This document shows positions 10,429-20,053 of a DNA stretch of 64,000 nucleotides, piece by piece. The position numbers and the translations under genes were made by a program. Every line of letters starts with the position of its first letter. The stretch's first letter is position 1. Source of the stretch: Blastomyces gilchristii SLH14081 (taxonomy: Eukaryota; Ascomycota; Eurotiomycetes; Onygenales; Ajellomycetaceae); the NCBI RefSeq assembly GCF_000003855.2, contig NW_003101670.1:1533705-1597704 (forward strand). Reading direction: 5' to 3'. The notes beneath the pieces were generated by a model. That model worked only from the letters and a program-made list of their open reading frames with translations. It did no database searches and was not told the DNA's origin.

Positions 10429-11316
10429 TCAACAAAACCCTGGAATCTTTTTAACCCTTTGCCTTTCCTGATCGTCCACTATGAAACATGTCACAGTGTT
10501 TGGTGAAAAATCTGAAATCCGTGACTGCTTGCTGCCAATCAGCCCCAGAGCAAAACTGAGCTCTTCACTTTCAGACTCAAAATGAGTCCAACACCATTCT
10601 TCTTTGAGGTCCATCCCATCCACCAGCATTTCTGCGGCAATGGCAGATGTTGTTTCCTGCTTCTTCACATAGCTGCGGCAGAAGCCTATGAAAAACGGTG
10701 CGAACCGAGGTAGGGGTAAAGTGGCGAGCTGCCCAGCACAGAAGCAGTCGAGAATCTCTTTGCTGTAATAATCTCTCGCACCTTCATGCTCTTGCTTGGA
10801 CACCAGGTTTTGCTGCAGAGGGTTCAGGCCGCAGTACTCATCGGTGAAGAGAACAACGCAAAAGCTAATCATTAAGACATGGAACCGAAATCGAGGGAAT
10901 CCTCTTTTATATTCCGTGTAGATGTTATATTCGTTGTCGCCGACCTTTTCAACAACATCCCTTTGAGCCTCAAGGATTGATGAGGCCCTGCTGAGATCGT
11001 TCGCAGGAACACAAAGCTCAAGGTCCTGTTTCCCGCAAGTCAGGGCGATTGTGGGCGGAACGGTTGGAGCAGGCAAGGGTAGCTTACATGGACTACACGC
11101 GGTACATTGTAGTAATTTAGAGCAAGTTCCCCCACGACACACACAGGAATACTTGCGTCCTTCAAAAAGCTCAATAACAGGTGGATGTTCGGAAACTCCA
11201 TCGTGAAGATGTGGCGAAGGCTGGGTGCGGTGGGTTAATTTCCTGTGAACAAAGAATGACTGGAGATTGGCACGGAGTACGCGACAGTTGTTTGGGGCTA
11301 AGTGGTGGCCGTACAC
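10429..11316 (-). CDS. Hypothetical protein, possibly nucleotidyltransferase-related
   Basis: A single 295-codon frame. A Cys-rich stretch (CVCRGGTCSKLLQCTACSPC) lies near residue 60. The block QDLELCVPANDLSRASSIL followed by FPRFRF, and later a segment LVDGMDLKEEW, resemble a fungal hypothetical family related to nucleotidyltransferases. The resemblance is weak and from memory. There is no signal peptide. It is divergently transcribed from the metallophosphoesterase gene at 11483 across 166 bp, so the two probably share a control region. Base composition and CpG content are normal, unlike the neighbouring relics. The start chosen is the first ATG; an intron cannot be excluded. Confidence 0.55.
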   Translation of the reverse strand: MYGHHLAPNNCRVLRANLQSFFVHRKLTHRTQPSPHLHDGVSEHPPVIELFEGRKYSCVCRGGTCSKLLQCTACSPCKLPLPAPTVPPTIALTCGKQDLELCVPANDLSRASSILEAQRDVVEKVGDNEYNIYTEYKRGFPRFRFHVLMISFCVVLFTDEYCGLNPLQQNLVSKQEHEGARDYYSKEILDCFCAGQLATLPLPRFAPFFIGFCRSYVKKQETTSAIAAEMLVDGMDLKEEWCWTHFESESEELSFALGLIGSKQSRISDFSPNTVTCFIVDDQERQRVKKIPGFC

Positions 11317-11482
11317 TACTGTACTGGGAATAGTTGAACGCGTCCATTTTAAAGTGAGCTAAAAAGTATCTCCGCGCCGACGGCTATAAATAACAGGGCC
11401 CGCCCAACATGCATCCATTTCTTCAACCCCAACGAAGCTCGGAAGCTGCAAATCATCCAGACCAGCTTGAAACTATTGCCAT
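11317..11482. promoter_or_regulatory. Divergent promoter
   Basis: This 166-bp gap separates the start codons of the minus-strand 295-aa gene and the plus-strand metallophosphoesterase. A TATA-like CTATAAATAA lies at about 11383, roughly 100 bp before the plus-strand start. No upstream elements were recognised. Confidence 0.5.
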
Positions 11483-12391
11483 ATGGCTCTTACCAAGCTC
11501 CTTTCGCGCGGCCCACAAGGGAGAATTCGGCTTCAGTTCGTTTCCGATCTTCATCTCGAAGTTGGCCCGCAGTATGCAGCATTCAACATCATACCGCATG
11601 CCACTCACCTAATTTTAGCTGGCGACATCGGCCGTCTTGCGGATTATGATGGTTTTCGCGGTTTTTTACAGTCCCAGTGCGAAAAGTTTGCAGCAGTGTA
11701 CCTTGTTCTTGGGAACCATGAGTTCTTTGGAGTCTCACGCCAAGAAGGCCTGGGTCTGGCGGCAAAGCTCCAGGAAGAGCCAGGACTGAAAGAGAGGTTG
11801 ATTATCATGAATAAGACACGTGTGGATTTACAGGAAGCAACACTCTTGGGCTGCACTTTACACTCACACATACTTGCAGAGGCAGAGGAGTTGGTACGAA
11901 ACAAAATCAATGACTTTCGTCGAATTGTTGACTGGACTGTGGCCAGTCACAATAGCGAGCACGCTGCCGACGTTGAATGGCTTATAAACGAGGTCACTTC
12001 AATCAGAGAAGCTGAAAAACCGACTGGTTCGAAGCGCAAAATTGTCGTCGTCAGTCATCATGCCCCGTCAACCCGAGGAACATCCAAACCGTCGGACGAG
12101 GGGAATCCGTGGAGTTCTGCATTTGCAACGGATCTCCTAGGAAACACAGATGAGACGTCGTGTCTCAATGACGTGCAGTGGTGGATTTTTGGCCATACAC
12201 ATTATTCCTCTGAATTGATGATTGGTCAGGTCAAACTTGTTAGCAATCAGCGGGGTTATGTTCTACCAGGAAAAATGAACGACCTGTCGACCAAAAGTTC
12301 AACCAGTCTCGTATCAAAGATGTTGCGTTTTTTTGGAAATAGAAGCCGAGAGCAGCATGCATTCAATCCCGAGAGAGTTATTGAGCTATGA
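11483..12391 (+). CDS. Calcineurin-like metallophosphoesterase
   Basis: A 302-aa intronless frame with the full motif set of the PF00149 family: SDLHLEV (metal ligands D22 and H24), LAGDIG (D48), LGNHEFFG (N78, H79), VVSHHAPSTRG around residue 194, and WWIFGHTHYSSE around residue 235-245. These bind a dinuclear metal centre that hydrolyses phosphoesters. The substrate cannot be deduced. Fungal members of this size are soluble and cytosolic with no signal peptide, as here. The short N-terminus before SDLHL supports the chosen ATG. It sits between a divergent hypothetical gene and a downstream nucleotidyltransferase-like gene, all with intact frames in a decayed neighbourhood. Confidence 0.9.
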   Translation: MALTKLLSRGPQGRIRLQFVSDLHLEVGPQYAAFNIIPHATHLILAGDIGRLADYDGFRGFLQSQCEKFAAVYLVLGNHEFFGVSRQEGLGLAAKLQEEPGLKERLIIMNKTRVDLQEATLLGCTLHSHILAEAEELVRNKINDFRRIVDWTVASHNSEHAADVEWLINEVTSIREAEKPTGSKRKIVVVSHHAPSTRGTSKPSDEGNPWSSAFATDLLGNTDETSCLNDVQWWIFGHTHYSSELMIGQVKLVSNQRGYVLPGKMNDLSTKSSTSLVSKMLRFFGNRSREQHAFNPERVIEL

Positions 12392-12500
12392 GGGCGCAGC
12401 GTGCCATGTGCGAACTGGTAAACCCGCCAATTACCATCCAGCTTTCTATTTCCGGCTCCTCATTTGCTATCGCAGGGAACCGTGAGAAAGCCACCCGATA

Positions 12501-12785
12501 ATGACCTTCAAAACACGGCTAGATCCTCCAGACTTGTGGCCGGCTGGACGCGCAAAAGTTCTAACGAGCAGCACATCACTTAGTTGGAATAGTCCTAATA
12601 CAGGCTGCTATTGGTTTCTTCTACACATTTTCCTAACACTTCTATTTGTGTCTCTCGGGCTATTTTTATTCTTTACATCTCTTGCACTTGTGCAGGCGTA
12701 TCGTGGAGGTCGGTTTTTCATGCACCTTGAGCTATTCCAGTACAAGGGTTCTCTACCGACCAATCTAAACAAGATCACAATGTAG
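12501..12785 (+). CDS. Small possible membrane protein
   Basis: A 94-codon frame with one strongly hydrophobic stretch of about 28 residues (beginning FLLHIFLTLLFVSLGLFLFF) near residues 38-66, which would span a membrane once. No family is recognised. It starts 110 bp after the metallophosphoesterase stop, so it could also be chance coding in that gene's 3' region. Confidence 0.25.
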   Translation: MTFKTRLDPPDLWPAGRAKVLTSSTSLSWNSPNTGCYWFLLHIFLTLLFVSLGLFLFFTSLALVQAYRGGRFFMHLELFQYKGSLPTNLNKITM

Positions 12786-13303
12786 CGGGCCATGGTAATC
12801 GGCGGTTGAGGGGCTAGCTAGATAACCTTTTTACTGCCTTAATCGTATTGCTCACCGTGAGTAGAGCCAATCAACCGAAGACTCGTTTCCATAAGGTCTC
12901 TTTACATTTATATTCTGAAGGGATTTCGCCCTACAGTTATCTCCAGACGGCGGCATCTAAAATTGGAACACATCCAGTAATGGTTGCTCGGGATGGAAGG
13001 CAAACATCCACTGCAGCTGCAAGCACACTCTCTAGGCAGCAAGTTGGAAGAGGTACTAGAGAATGTGAGGGGAAATCCCTGTTAGCTCCTCCGGTATATA
13101 TCCAGGGCCGTCCTGCAGTCAGCTGTAGCAGTAGCCAACGGAATTGTCACACATGTAAATGCTGCCTAACACCCAAAAATGGATTGATCTCTGAAATCCT
13201 TTATATCTATAGCGCGTCCATTCTATTTCCTTGCATCCAGCTCTTATCGAGCCCACACTTCGACAGTGTTTTGCAAACCTCAGTCCGTCCTGCAAGCAAC
13301 ACC

Positions 13304-14080
13304 ATGGTGCAGCAAGCACGCTTGAACGACGCAGCTATTGCGCTGCACCGAGTCCTCTCGGGACAACAAGTCAAGTTCGGCATATTTGGTGGTTACGCAG
13401 TATCGACCCTGGGAGGGCCACGCGAAAGCAAAGATGTTGACTGTATTGCATCAGTTAACAAGCAACAGATTCTCAACATCCTAGATGGGAAGAACGGCTT
13501 TGTGGCTGTGCCACAATTGCGGCAGGATTACGTTGCATTCCTCTGGTCTGACAAGCCCAGCCGTGAGCGGGCAGTACTTGTTGAAATTTTCTGTGAAGGC
13601 TTTCCTGGTATGTTTTTAGTCGGCGTGCTAAAACAAGATAGAACGAAACTCTAGGGCATGACCGACTAATATATGGATCCCTTAGGGGCAACCTTTACCA
13701 TGGCCGACGTTGTGCCAAGGGCGGCCCAAGTAACAGGGGAAACCCAAGGCACCGGCGCCACCATGCTGTTAGATCCAGTCTACCTGTTCAAAGGGAAGCT
13801 TCGAGCCGCTGCCACACGTGGCAAGTTCCACGATGCCTCTGATTTGCGTTGGCTGGAGAGCAATTACCTTTCTAGACTCCAGCAGAACAGAGGCCAGTTA
13901 AGTCTCCTCTATGTTGGCCTAGCATTGAAGCGCTATCCTGAGCTCCAGCACTGCTTCACGCGCATCGGCGTCAACATCCAAGCGGCGATCGCCAGGGCAG
14001 CTGCTCACGACATCAACCATCTTCCACCGCCGCAACCAGGCGACGTTCAGAAGGGGCTGCTTGCGCCACCTAACACATGA
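13304..14080 (+). CDS. MNT-type nucleotidyltransferase-like protein
   Basis: Two exons, 13304-13607 and 13686-14080, give 232 aa. The intron (13608-13685) has GTATGT, a GACTAAT branch site and CTTAG, and splicing keeps the frame (FPG joins ATFTM). The start is in a strong context, ACCATGG. The N-terminal half matches the minimal nucleotidyltransferase fold: FGIFGGYAVSTLGG at residues 25-38, acidic pair D44-V-D46 in KDVDCIA, and a third acid E94 in VLVEIF. Family members transfer a nucleotide to a protein, RNA or small molecule; the acceptor is unknown. The C-terminal half has a helical DPVYLFKGKLRAAATRGKFHDASDL block. In bacteria the same fold occurs in toxin-antitoxin and resistance systems, but nothing here shows such a role. 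Confidence 0.8.
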
Positions 14081-14746
14081 TGGTACAACCGGCACTCGCC
14101 CTTGGGAGGAAACACTTAGGCAAGACGGGATATTAACTGTGTATGGACGGAATACAACTCCCCCTCCGACCCAAAATTAAAAAAGAAGAAAAAAAGAGAG
14201 GAAAAAGGATAGTTGTATTGAGATTACTGCCTGTTCGCGGTTCTCTTAGCTGAGGAAGAAGCATTTTGGCCGGGGAGCTGGGCCCAGCAAGAATGTATAT
14301 AGTAAGCAGAGCAGTAGGTAACGTAATTCCCAACTGAGCAGATCATCCAACCGAGCAGTCTCCCATTCAAACTGTTTGCAGCTTCCAACTATAAGGAGAA
14401 TGTAAATCCGAATTGTTCGGGTCCATCGCCAAATATGGAAACAATCAGCCATTTTTAGTAGGAGATACCATCTACCAGTTACATCTTGGAGCTGACATGC
14501 CCACACTTTGCTCGGCCCACCCATTGGCTGCGATAAATTGAAGAATCGATATAAATTTATTAGCTAGCTGAGAAATTGTCAAACTCTACAACCTTACTGT
14601 CGGTCCTACCTTCCCTGACCAAAAAAGGAGAGCCTCCCAACCTGAGTAATAGGCTCTTCCCTTGACAAATTATTCCCTGGGGTGATGATTTTGCAGCACT
14701 TTCCCAATGAAGGGTCTGAAAAACCTGAGAAAAGTCAGTAGAAAAG
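14081..14746. other. No gene seen
   Basis: Only short frames occur on both strands without known domains. A purine-rich tract lies at about 14175-14210. It is the shared 3' space between the plus-strand nucleotidyltransferase and the minus-strand JmjC relic. Confidence 0.5.
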
Positions 14747-15668
14747 TCAGTAGTCATCATGCAATTGGGTTATGACCATTGAACTTACCTTGACATTCTC
14801 AAAGAACTCCCTGGCTGTTTCTTTGTCCAAATCGCCAATGCTCTTGTCCCGGTCATGGATAAGATCTGCGACTGCCTTGACATACTTCCCAGCAGTCAAC
14901 TCCATGTCCTCATTTGTTGTATCTGGATTCTTCATTTGGGCAATCATGGTTTCCATCCACCGCTCAATATTCGGCCACTGGGGGATATGCCCACCGGCCA
15001 TCAATGTCTGGCCCTTGGGGAGGCGGGGGGCGTAGTGAATTGTAGCAGAGGTGAGAAAGGTAGTTCGTCCAGGTCGCAAAACAACATACTTCCATCTTCC
15101 ACCAGTATAACCTTGGGGATCCCTTATCCAGTCATTGAGTTCCTGCTTGGTGGGCATGACATCCAGCCAAAGCCAACCTGTCCCTCTTGGACTGTTAACA
15201 ATGTAGAAAATACATGGCTGTCCATATGGGGTGCTGTGTTGTGGCCTCCTTCACAGAGAAGGACCCATTTTAGAACATTTTTCACTCATTCCAGGTGTTA
15301 ATAACTGCCACAGGCCTCTCAGCACTATTTCCCATCAAAACCACATCACGCACACGTGACAAAAGTTGGCAATTTTCCCCCATTAGGAAGGTTGGGAGGG
15401 TTGATTGGATTGGATTGTGTAGGTCGAGGATATTCCAAGGATCTCCAGTTACTTCATTTTTGAGAAATCGTTCGCGAATTTTCATGAAGAGTACGACTTT
15501 CAAAGGACTCAAGTTCGCTATTGCGGGATGGGATCTGCAATATCGGGCGATCTAAGCCACTCCACTGGCTGCTGAGATTCCACAATGATTGGAATATTGA
15601 CATTCCCAGAGTCGACTTTCATCAGTGCACGTTTTACAGACCAAAAAAGCACATCAATACCATCATCA
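14747..15668 (-). pseudogene. JmjC-like dioxygenase domain protein, broken
   Basis: Read leftward, a colinear protein can be followed: SVKRALMKVDSGNVNIPIIV, then SQQPVEWLRSPDI, then WNILDLHNP, RPVAVINTWNE, a TGA in place of an expected codon, then LLCEGGHNTAPHMDSH, and after a one-base shift at about 15155 QELNDWIRDPQGYTGGRW, VVLRPGRTTFLTSATIHYA and a helical end. H-x-D in APHMDSH and the later H in TIHYA fit the Fe(II) ligands of the JmjC fold; most members hydroxylate or demethylate proteins. At least one stop and two frame changes make it a pseudogene unless introns were missed. Its 5' end is cut at 15668, where the DUF7924-like fragment begins. Confidence 0.7.
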
Positions 15669-16140
15669 GTTAAGTGTGGCGCAGCGGCACTTCGCAGATC
15701 GACAGAATGCCCATGATGCAACTATTGCAACAAGAGCTATTCAAGCTCATGAAGCACAAAAAAGAGATTGACTGAGAGATACTTATCTTCTCAGTCTTGC
15801 ATGATCTCATAGCAGTGAGAATCTACAGTCACTATACAGTTCTTAAAGAAGAGAAGATGAATTTCTATCACTGCTTAATTCACAAGTTCAATTTTACTAC
15901 TCTGAATAGCAAAGAGAAATGAATAGTGTATAAATTCATAAGAAATATCTGTGATATATGAATATCAACTCATTTTAAAAGAATATACTCTGCAATTGAT
16001 CAGATACTCTCTGATATGGATTTTGATATTTCACAGTCAGAACTTCAATGCTCTCAACAATTCAACACTGAATCAGTGCTTGCAGTCAAGGATGATGACA
16101 GCCAGCCAAGTCAGCGCCATGTTGCCTCGGCAGGTGTTAC
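15669..16140 (+). pseudogene. DUF7924-like fragment, right arm of inverted repeat
   Basis: Encodes the C-terminal half only: VKCGAAALR, then a frame-shifted DRQNAHDATIATRAIQAHEAQK, then degenerate sequence to NTESVLAVKDDDSQPSQRHV. It is the reverse complement of 4137-4608 at the same length of 472 bp. Both ends are abrupt: the left abuts the JmjC relic, and the right stops inside the codons that in the left copy continue to VTPTTSFTQ. The middle, about 15745-16110, lacks CpG while both edges keep it. Confidence 0.75.
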
Positions 16141-16296
16141 CTTTTCGGTTCAGTCACATGACATATGGCAACTTGGCGCTCAGCCGGGAACAACCTAATT
16201 CCGGACATGACGTCATTCATTATACAGCTCCAAATGTTTCGACAACATCTGGGAACTTACCTGGGAGACTGGTGCGCATTAATCTAAGTCGGTGGT

Positions 16297-17182
16297 TTGG
16301 CTATCTTCGGTTTCTTACCCGCCCTCATGCCCAGGCACACCAGTCTCCCTCGCGGCCCAGAGGGTACCATCTACGAGGCAAGCGGATTCAACAACAATTT
16401 AAGGATTGAGATCAATCCCACAAAGATTAAGTTTATCAAAGAGCTGAAAACATCGGAGGCATTATTGATATTTCATGTGAACTATGATGACATGCCCCGT
16501 GTTCTGAAAGTTGTAGGTGCCTTGATTATCAGTGCATCTCAAACACACCAGCTCTGACCCTGTCTAGTTCCACAACAATGAAGATGCTGGGTATGCTGAT
16601 GACAGGGTCTGTGACTTGAATCACGCTCGCTGCAAAATCCGGGCTTATTGCAGCCTCAAGCGATCTGGCATATGCAATGGGGGCTATGTGCCACAGTTTT
16701 ATGAATACACACTATCCTTGCGCTCAACTGTCCTTGCCCCTCATCTGAATGCCTTTCAACGCGATGCTGGCCTCTCAAGTGCAATTTTGATGGAATTCCT
16801 GCTGAACCCTTTGATAGTGAACTGCATCACTTATAGCAAAGAGCAAATGACCAAGGCAGTCAAAGGCATTCAACAGATACATTCAGCTTTAGTTGAGCAC
16901 AATGACCCTTATCTCAAAAACATTATGATTGTTCCTGATGACTCGGAAAGAGTTGTGTGAATAGATTTTGATGTTGCAATCACTTACTCTGATAGCACCT
17001 ACATTGGAGATAAGGAATGTGGCTGGATTGAGATTGAAACTAGGCGGGTTAAGAGTGTTGGGGTGAAACTTGTTGGTGCCTCAGACAATGTTCACTTCTT
17101 GTTTCCTTGCCACTGACAGATTTTACAGGCAGATGATCAGAAACAAGGTCTACCCCCCGAATACAAAATATTACTAGAATGA
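16297..17182 (+). pseudogene. Fungal kinase-like protein, broken
   Basis: Plus-strand frames join into one colinear protein: RGPEGTIYEASGFNNNLRIE, KIKFIKELKTSEALLIFHVN, YDDMPRVLKV, a gap, LNHARCKIRAYCSLKRSGIC, YVPQFYEYTLSL, then VKGIQQIHSALVEHNDPYLK and NIMIVPDDSERVV, then a TGA followed by IDFDVAITYSD. The HNDPYLKNIM and IDFD blocks are the catalytic-loop and metal-binding (DFG-equivalent) segments of an aminoglycoside-phosphotransferase or Rio-like kinase fold found in many ascomycetes. The TGA before IDFD stands where a Trp codon is expected, a G-to-A change. The 16530-16610 gap may be a former intron. Function of the family is not known to me. Confidence 0.72.
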
Positions 17183-18998
17183 CGGTTCGTCCACACGCGC
17201 ATCCAGACCGACCCTAAGAGCATCACACCCTTCGATAGTGGGGAACCATGGAAGTATGTACCTGCCTATAGTTGAATCCTTGGTCAAGTCTCACGAAGAC
17301 CAAGCGATTCGTGTGCTATAAATTTTCCGCATCTCTCATCTCTACAATCTTTCCATTCCAATTGTACCTACCCAAACGATCGTAGACCCAGTAGTCGGAA
17401 TAGTTTAGGGAGCCGTGGTATAACCAAAAAAGAGAGCGAGAGAGGAGAGGCAGGAGCTCTGAAATTTTTAACGCCCTAGCATGTCGCACCTTGTACAACC
17501 TCTGTGGCTTATATGAAATAGTTGTTGACAGGAAGTTAACTACCTTTGATATTTATAATGCTAATCATTACGTCACTTCTGTCAACAATGACTACATGTT
17601 TCACAATGAGGTAAATCGCCGATCTCGTTGCTCCCTTCAGAATCCGGCGGCCCCCGTTGGCGTCAACTCTCATATAGCCCGACAACTTGTGTGTTTAGGT
17701 ATTTGGTAGTAGGGAGACTCTCCTCTCTCGCCATCAATATTCTCCGAGGAGGTATCTGAATGCAGATGCACATAAGCTCACCCAGAGCCCCCTTCGAAGA
17801 GCTTGAAAATGGGACAGGATTTTTGTCTCCACAGTACTCCAATATAACTAGCAAGCAAGTGTATAACCAGTAGACAGAAGTTGAGTAGGGTCAGAAAAGA
17901 ATCTAACGGATTGGTGTGGTAACATGCGACGGTCCAAATCATTTGTTGACTAAGGTATACAAAGAGCCCATGGTGCGTGTCACCGGACCTTCATCTTCCT
18001 AGAATTAATCTAGTCTAGGGTGACATCCCTGGTGGTTCCAGGCATCCTGGACTTGGAAACAAACTCCGACTTACATCCAAGTGAGCTCCCATGGAATGAA
18101 TATATTATGCCCCGCAATGCCGAAACGGTTCATACTGCCCTCCCTGCTGGGGGTGGCAGCAAGGATATTGAATGCTTTTGGCCAGATTATGACCAAATCC
18201 GTGAGAGTGCCCACCAGCTCAGGCTACTCGTAGATGCCTCTTGTGATGTATAATGCAGTTGTTTGGAGATACAATTGGCACAGTCTCATGTACATAGATC
18301 TATATAGATTGTCTGATGTTTCGCACCTCCCCGGACCTGTAATGAGCAATACATATTTGTCAGGGACAAAACGTCACGACTACACGCTATTAGTAAGATG
18401 GAAGAGATGATGTCCCATAGCGGGAATGTAAGACACTTATCAAAGGCTTAAGCAGGTCTCAAGGAAAATGAGTTCATGGAAAGGAAACTAAGGGAATGGC
18501 CAACGAGGGATTGTGCTTGGGTGGAGGGTTTGTGGGGAGGAAGCAGGTCCATGAGAGGGAAATGGGTGGCCAGGAGATTCCATATCGGTGACAAGCTCAC
18601 TGGGCAATCATGCGGTTTCATGCGGTTTCAAAGAATGGGTGATTGAGTCACTCGATATGAATGACGGAGGATTGCTCTCCACTCCATGGATGGGGCTTGT
18701 CGCAAGTGAGAGGTATGATCTTCTTAGTATAAGAGTTGCCATCTGGACGGAAGTAGGCCCAAAAAAGATCGTTATTTAATGAAAAGCTACATCAATTGTG
18801 CGATAGCAACTAAACCATCATTGAGGGCAGACATTCCGTCGATCGTCCATTGGGAAATCGGCACGGCCCTGTGTGAATGTAGGTCCAGCTTCATGGAGAC
18901 GCAGTGTGTTTTGAAATCCCGGTCCGTAAACCGTGTGACCCTTGGTTCCGACAGTCCTGGCTTTTCGGATCTAGTGCCACAGTGTATATAAGGATTGC
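17183..18998. other. No confident gene
   Basis: Holds a LINE 3' fragment at 17826-17900 and a 77-codon frame at 18020-18253 of unknown type (MTSLVVPGILDLETNSDLHP at its start). Purine-rich sequence lies at 18460-18570. I see no other structure. Confidence 0.4.
17826..17900 (+). mobile_element. Internal fragment of the LINE 3' region
   Basis: Matches 7750-7820 of the large LINE copy with a few substitutions (shared blocks include ACCAGTAGACAGAAGTTGAG). It covers the ORF2 stop region and the start of the 3' untranslated region but lacks the terminal part and the AATC tail, so it is a degraded remnant. Confidence 0.8.
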
Positions 18999-20053
18999 AT
19001 GGATACAGCCATGGGAGACTGTCATATTTCGTACCCATATAATATCATGTGGTCTAAGAACTCTGATAAACGAGACACTCTCTTTCCAAGGAGCGAGGAT
19101 GCTGTATTCGCTAGTCCTTGCATGCCGCCCGCCCCAGTACCCAAAATCACAGATTTCATATCTGACATAGCCGAATCTTCCAGAGAACTGTCACAGGCTG
19201 CTAAAGAACAAGCATGGAAAGAGGAGTCTGATAACCACTTTTTATCTTTCATATCACCTTCCCAAGGAGAACCATGGAGCAAATACCAACACTTTATGAT
19301 AGAGGAGCAGGCGGGAAGAAAAACGGTCGCCTATTCAAATAACATCACATTTGATCTCGTTGCTATCAGGGAATGGAAGCTATTTCTCGGAGACACTCTC
19401 GACCGCTTGAGGAAAACTAGCCATTCAAACATTGTCAATCTTAAGGAGGTTTACCAAAGTGGAGAGACCCTCTTCCTTGTCTATGAGAACATGGATACAT
19501 CTCATGTATCTTTGGAGAACATCGAAGATAACCCAAGTGAGTCCCTGAATGAATTCGAAATCACTGCTCTTTGCAAGCAGGCAAGTTCTCCTACTTCTCA
19601 TAAGAATCGAAATGAGGTATTGATCCATGAAGTAGGTACTGAATGATCTATTGTTTATCCATAATGAGCTGCAAGTCAATCACAACAACATCAGCAGTAC
19701 GAATATACTTCTGACAAAGGCAGGGAATGTCAAAATTGATTGGCCTTCCATCTCTCCTATATAATACCTGCAGGTTGCTGACTGACACAGCCAATGTTGC
19801 CGAGGCGATGCTCCGTAACCATCCTGGGAAACAGAGCAATATTCGTGCGCTGAGAGCTATGATATCGAGGTTGATGATGGGGAACAGGTGGGGCCCGCAA
19901 ATTCACGAATTTCTGGAACTGGCTAAATCTGCAACGGCCGACGTGCTCGCAAAACACATATTTCTGGATTTCTCCCCTGGTCCAGGTTGTCTCATTCCGC
20001 ACGTGCGCGTGGCTGCGATGAACCGGGTATTGATGTGGGGATTAGCGCCTTAG
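18999..20053 (+). pseudogene. Ser/Thr kinase-like protein with degenerate active site
   Basis: The first exon, 18999-19580, encodes an N-terminal leader and a kinase N-lobe-like part (FDLVAIREWKLFLGDTLDRL, then SHSNIVNLKEVYQSGETLFL, VYENM). A 55-nt intron 19581-19635 with GC-AG borders (CAG before GCAAGT, GTAG at the end) joins ALCKQ to VLNDLLFIHNEL. The catalytic loop reads VNHNNISSTNILL, where the catalytic Asp is replaced by Asn, and NVKID replaces the usual DFG region. A stop follows at 19762. A shifted frame then continues (TANVAEAMLRNHPGKQ) to an end typical of kinase domains, ATADVLAKHIFLDFSPGPGC. The family is related to fungal accessory kinases. A frameshift or an unrecognised second intron separates the parts, so pseudogene is likely but not certain. 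Confidence 0.6.

Noticed and set aside
15518..15721. Possible JmjC start MHHGHSVDLRSAAAPHL
   Set aside because: That piece is the antisense of the DUF7924-like fragment at 15669 onward, so it is not the JmjC N-terminus.
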